From Phlegmacium glaucopus (taxonomy: Eukaryota > Basidiomycota > Agaricomycetes > Agaricales > Cortinariaceae), in the NCBI GenBank assembly GCA_015039465.1, contig MU130264.1, positions 127,965 through 174,591 on the forward strand: a DNA stretch of 46,627 bases, written 5' to 3'. The notes beneath the pieces are model-generated. The model saw only the letters and a list, made by a program, of their open reading frames with translations, searched no databases and was not told the origin of the DNA. Of the stretch, positions 42,875-46,627 are shown piece by piece. The translations under genes were made by a program, and so were the position numbers. Numbering within the stretch: position 1 is the first letter of the stretch; each line of letters opens with the position of its first letter.

Positions 42875-43188
42875 TGTTAGAGAATGTAAGGACCCAGGAA
42901 TCAAGTTGAATTCTAAGGTGCTTATCTTTGATAAGCACCTTACACCTATATACTACAAAGTGTGGGAGCTAATATGACTATATACAGCTAGTACATAATA
43001 GAAGGTAGGGTGAGGTAGATACCAAGAATAGATACTGACATCGGCGAAGGGTCAATTACTACAACAATGGGAGGGAGTCCGTAAAGGGTAGGAAGGGGAA
43101 TGTGGTATGTAATACCATCGTAGAGTGAAAGTGAAAGTAAGTAATACTAAGCATACCTAGAGGCGGACACAATGAGTGTCCACTAACA
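42875..43188. mobile_element. Solo LTR, family X, complete
   Basis: It is 314 bp, begins TGTTAGAGAATG, ends GTCCACTAACA (6-bp inverted ends), and has perfect target duplication CCTTT at 42870-42874 and 43189-43193. It contains a hairpin at 42915-42941 with 12-bp arms (AAGGTGCTTATC, loop TTT). It sits in what was an intron of the DUF6535 paralogue. Confidence 0.88.
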
Positions 43189-43483
43189 CCTTTCCTGGTT
43201 GACAGCTTCTAAGCATTTGGAACACATTTTCTATGAATGGCCATCAGTGACAAACCTACCAGCAATGTGGGAAGGGATAAATTGGGGGAAGCTACCTCCT
43301 GACTCCTTGAAGTGGTTCATACTGCATCTTATACCCCCCCACCTGTTAATTCATCACATTCTGGCTTGTGCTGATCCAAGACAACAACCCAACTTTGATT
43401 GTTGGACATCCCGAGCTGACTTAGTGGGTCTTGGTAGACTGCTAAACAGTCCTGAGTTGCAGAGGCTTTTTTACACTCAATGA

Positions 43484-43752
43484 CCAGATGCTGGGACTGA
43501 ACCACAAGGTCCACAACCATACACAAATCTAGTGGTTCCAGGACATAAGTGAGCATGGGGGAGTTGGATTCATGATCAAGATGTTCTTTGCAACCTTCAG
43601 GTCACTTGAGAAGAAATTGGTGACACCTGAGTCAAAACAACTAATTGAGGCCACATTGCAAGTGATCAGTGACAATGGAAATTATTTCCAGATTGCCAGT
43701 CGATGATTCTTGCCATCACTACCCTGAACTTTACACTCCCCCACATCTTCCT
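43484..43752. other. Flank after the DUF6535 paralogue, no gene recognised
   Basis: Only short frames, CpG-poor. It may be 3' UTR or decayed coding sequence. Confidence 0.3.
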
Positions 43753-43852
43753 CCAGGAATCCGTGTGGACTGCCTGGAATTGAGAATATTCCTGGTGGAT
43801 TCCTCCAGGATTCCTCCAGGATTCCGGGCAGTCCAGGTGGATTCCTGGTGAA
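43753..43852. repeat. Foldback element of about 100 bp
   Basis: The arms CCAGGAATCCGTGTGGACTGCC and GGCAGTCCAGGTGGATTCCTGG are inverted repeats with few mismatches. Between them CTCCAGGATT is repeated in tandem. It looks like a small MITE-like or foldback unit. Confidence 0.65.
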
Positions 43853-43979
43853 ATCAGCTAAGTCATTGACTTGTTTTATTTCATTTAATTTTTCCCTGAT
43901 TTAATTTTTTTTATTCCAAGATATATATTGAAAATCATATAAATACAAATTTACATTAAAAAGTAATTAATAACCTATT

Positions 43980-44130
43980 AAAATTTTAAAAACATACCCC
44001 CCTGAAGGGGGTTATGATTGTAGTATATTAAAATTAAAATGAACCCTGGTGAGGGGGTTGTCATTGTTGTTGCGTGAGGGCTGTGGTAGTGTATTAAATA
44101 AAAATAAACCCCCCATGAGGGGGGGGGGTC
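43980..44130. repeat. Three C-run/G-run hairpins in AT-rich DNA
   Basis: CCCCCCTGAAGGGGG at 43997-44011, ACCCTGGTGAGGGGGT near 44044, and CCCCCCATGAGGGGGG near 44109-44128. Each is followed by a GT/TG-rich stretch (GTTGTCATTGTTGTTG). The same design recurs at 46079-46480. Confidence 0.75.
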
Positions 44131-45114
44131 ATCATCATTGTTTGCATGGGTCGTTGTGTGTGTGTTGTCTTTTGTACATGTTGTCACTTGCATTATTGCA
44201 CACCAATACTGATTGGTAGTGTGAGAAAAAAGCTTAAAAGTTGCCATCATGAAAATAAGCAGACTTTGAATTCACTTACCTATTTTGGAAGCAGCCCTGA
44301 ATCACATTCCTGGTCAACAAATCATTCGTTCAATGATATCGTCCTCATCATTCATCTTATTTGCAATGTCTCACACTATGCTGTCTATTGTTTACACTAT
44401 CAACATGCTCCTAAGCATCTACCATCCACTTGTTCCTTGGCTAGCAATCCAGCAAAGCGATCAATCTACTATTTGCATCAGTCATTGGCTCGCATTTGAT
44501 CGTATCTTTGGTCTGTCATTTCAAGAATGGCCTCTTTATGGACGCATCAGCCACATCTCCCATTATGTCAGAGGCTTTGTCATTGTTGTTGTGGCTATGG
44601 ACCCACAAGTTTTTGTTTCAGCCATCTATCTTGCCATCCCTTGCTCCTGGATCTCACTCAGTCCCCTATCCTCAATTATCTACCTCTTATCTTATCATTC
44701 ACTGCCAAAACCATCATTCACACAGTACATGAAGCCTTCCTACCCTCTTTATGACAACTTAGGAAGTCCAGAAGGATCACAACTAAGCAGGAATTGCAGA
44801 TGAATCAGCAGCAGAGGATTATTCTCGCAGTGTGTCAAGTGTTATCAAGGCTGCGCGACATGGGATCATGGGCAAGTAGTGTTTTCTCGGGAACAAGGCT
44901 GCACCTTTCAAGTGTTGACTCAGGACCTTTCACATTTTTGACATGACCACACGCCTATGGAGTTGATATATTTTTGCTATTGGACTATGTACACTGCCTT
45001 CTCTTCTTTTCTCTCACACTTTGACACTTTACAGATCTTTTTATTGTTCCTTCTTCTTTTCCATTGTTCTTTTCTTCTTGCAGCTGTCCTCTCTTTATCT
45101 TTCTTCCTTTGACA
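44131..45114. other. About 1 kb CpG-poor, no supportable gene
   Basis: A 172-codon frame (44285-44803, +) translates into a hydrophobic protein with no recognisable family, while the other two plus frames are also open for long stretches. It is probably decayed transposon or gene sequence. The stretch from 45000 to 45114 is a TTC/CTT-rich tract. Confidence 0.35.
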
Positions 45115-45972
45115 GCATGTACTTCTTTCTTTTTATTGTTCTACATAGCCTCATCCTCAGGGTATAAATACTGCTCTTTTGTACCAGGATAGGTAGTTAA
45201 TCCCAATTCATTCTTACTCCCCAACAGTCATCCTCTCAGTGGAATTCCAGTGAATTCCTCCCTCTAAGTTCGCTTTTTCAGTCCCTTACTGTTACTGTCC
45301 TATACTGTCTACTGCTATAGTCTTACTGAAGACTCCTTCTTACCCATCCTCATCCTCGTCCTCTACCTCATTCACCTTCCAAGATCTTCATCCTCATCCT
45401 CCTCTACTCTCTTCTAACCAAGTGTGCTTACTAGTCTCTGGTTATACCTTCCATAAACGAACACAGGGGGATATTCTGACCTAAAGTCTGGTCCAGTTCC
45501 CTCTGGTTGGTGTTTTATAACAACACAAACAACGATTTATAGCATACTTCTTTCTTTTTATTGTTCTACATAGCCTCATCCTTAGGGTATAAATACTGCT
45601 CTTTTGTACCAGGATAGGTAGTTTACCTCAATTCATTCTTACTCCCCAACAGTCATCCTCTCAGTGGAATTCCAGTGAATTCCTCCCTCTAAGTTCACTT
45701 TTTCTGCCCTTAACTGTCAATCTATCCATACTGTCTACTGCTATAGTCTTACTGAAGACTCTTTCTTACCCATCCTCATCCTCGTTCTCTACCTCAGTCA
45801 CCTTCCAAGACCTTCATCCTCATCCTTCTCTTCTCTATTCTTTCCCCCTACCTCTGTGTGTTACAAGTCTAAGGCTAAGCCTTCCCTAAACAAATAACAG
45901 GGAGTCTCTTGACCTAAAGACTGGTCCACTGCTCTCTGGTTAGTGTTATAACAACACAAACAATGATTTATA
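45115..45972 (+). repeat. Direct duplication of a 0.43-kb LTR-like unit
   Basis: 45115-45540 and 45541-45972 are two adjacent copies. Both run from AGCAT(GT)ACTTCTTTC through GGGTATAAATACTGCTC, GTGGAATTCCAGTGAATTCC, TCATCCTCATCC and TGACCTAAAG to AACAACACAAACAAYGATTTAT. The TATAAATA box and pyrimidine-rich downstream part suggest LTRs in tandem. A third, partial copy is inverted at 46545-46627. Confidence 0.8.
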
Positions 45973-46074
45973 GCATGTATCATTGTTTATGTGTGTTGTC
46001 ATTTGTATGTGTTGTCTGTACGTGTTGTTGTTTGGGTGTTGTTGTGGTGATTAAAATAAAGAATAAAAAATAAA

Positions 46075-46480
46075 ATAACCCCCCCAGTGAGGGGGGGGTG
46101 GTCGTTGTTGTGTGTGGTGGTGGTGGTGGTGGTGGTAGTGTACTAAAATAAATAAAAATAAAATAACCCCCCCCTTGTACAGGGGGTAGCTGTTGTCATC
46201 TGTTGTTTGTTTGATGTTGTTGTTGTTGTTGGTTGAAATAGAATAAAAACCCCCCTTGTTCAGGGGGGGTAGCTGTCGTTGTTCAAAGCATAAGAATTTA
46301 AAAAAAAAACCCTGTGAAGGGGGGTGAAAAGGTGGTGGTTTGTTGAGGTGGAGGATAGTAGTGGATGGGAGGGAGGTTGTCATCGTCATCATACACTGGG
46401 GGAATTCATTAATGAATTGAAATTAAAATAAAAGAATTTTTTTTAAAAAACTGAAAACCCCCCTGGGTAGGGGGGTACCC
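46075..46480. repeat. Cluster of five C-run/G-run hairpins
   Basis: C-runs facing G-runs occur near 46079-46098, 46167-46186, 46250-46268, 46310-46324 and 46458-46476, with loops of 4-8 bases such as CAGTGA, TTGTACA and TTGTTCA. Each is preceded by AATAAAATAA-like sequence and followed by GTxGTTGTTG-like repeats, so the whole unit of about 80-100 bp recurs rather than the hairpin alone. Confidence 0.8.
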
Positions 46481-46544
46481 GTCGTTGTCACCATTGCTGT
46501 TGTTGGCCATTGTTGGCTGTTGTTGGTTGTCATCGTTGTCCTTG

Positions 46545-46627
46545 GTATAAATCATTGTTTGTGTTGTTATATAACACCAACCAGAGAGCAGTGGACCAGT
46601 CTTTAGGTCAAGAGACTCCCTGTTGTT
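46545..46627 (-). repeat. Inverted partial copy of the LTR-like unit at the window edge
   Basis: It is the reverse complement of about 45893-45975 (ACTGGTCCACTGCTCTCTGG, AACAACACAAACAATGATTTAT) with few mismatches. It continues beyond the window. Confidence 0.8.

Larger units (their letters stand above)
41062..43483 (+). pseudogene. Broken DUF6535 paralogue carrying three LTR insertions
   Basis: 41070-41304 matches 33885-34108 of the intact DUF6535 gene, and 41878-41945 matches the next stretch (CAAGTGGTGGATACAT). Between them sits a solo LTR. Further coding pieces follow: DLWAFLLDFNKTHGLYSAEY to LYSKLHD (41949-42143), continuing after a second LTR as QLMEDRLNKLVPSWRNYI (42718 on). After a third LTR within an intron comes HLEHIFYEWPSVTNLPAMWE to ELQRLFYTQ, stop at 43481-43483. 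CGA to TGA in the first piece creates a premature stop (QQSRF in the intact gene). The intact gene ends earlier, so this copy shows a longer C-terminus. Confidence 0.72.

Noticed and set aside
44285..44803. 172-codon hydrophobic frame
   Set aside because: Overlapping plus frames are also open, no family is recognisable, and it lies in CpG-depleted repeat-rich DNA.
1..46627. tRNA genes
   Set aside because: I looked for T-loop-like GTTCGAATC words in suitable contexts; candidates lay in coding regions and no cloverleaf could be built by eye.

Overview
The window is nuclear DNA of a mushroom-type basidiomycete (Agaricomycetes). The reasons are the many 47-70 nt GT-AG introns with CTRAY branch sites, the families DUF6532, DUF6535, a probable DUF6699 protein and a fungal N-terminal/ubiquitin-like (ULD) protein, and the Plavaka (CACTA-like) and DIRS-like transposable elements. 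All family names come from recognising the translated sequence; no search was run.

Layout. 1-336: the 3' end of a gene with 22-residue repeats. 358-1335 (-): ULD protein. About 2350-14522: a DIRS-like tyrosine-recombinase retrotransposon (Gag, RT/RNase H, recombinase, all minus strand). Its recombinase gene is cut by a 7.0-kb Plavaka-type DNA transposon (2833-9866) with 36-bp inverted ends, a TGG target duplication, a nonsense-mutated transposase and a divergently transcribed DUF6532 gene. 15093-16041 (+): a small coiled-coil protein. 16358-18197 (-): NOP56, the one clear housekeeping gene. 18368-18658 (+): a small divergent gene. 20942-23543 (+): a protein built from many small exons. 27716-31855 (-): a 1379-residue protein with two RING-H2-like clusters; its 3' end lies next to a decayed partial duplicate. 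32639-34370 (+): a DUF6535 membrane protein, followed by kinase-like debris.

The most remarkable locus is 35550-39896 (+). A continuous reading frame can be traced through ordinary exons, then 31 consecutive exons of exactly three nucleotides each, then a set of repeated small exons with five more 3-nt exons, to a normal stop. The introns of the array are near-identical 60-66 nt monomers with GTGAGT donors, CTGAC branch sites and TGCAG-like acceptors. The three bases between acceptor and donor are always three but vary strongly in sequence.

From about 40 kb to the end the DNA is CpG-poor and repeat-rich. A broken DUF6535 paralogue is interrupted by solo LTRs whose 5-bp target duplications are visible. 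Further right are other LTR copies, a foldback element, arrays of C-run/G-run hairpins and a 0.43-kb direct duplication with an inverted partial copy at the window edge. The CpG loss suggests methylated, silenced DNA.
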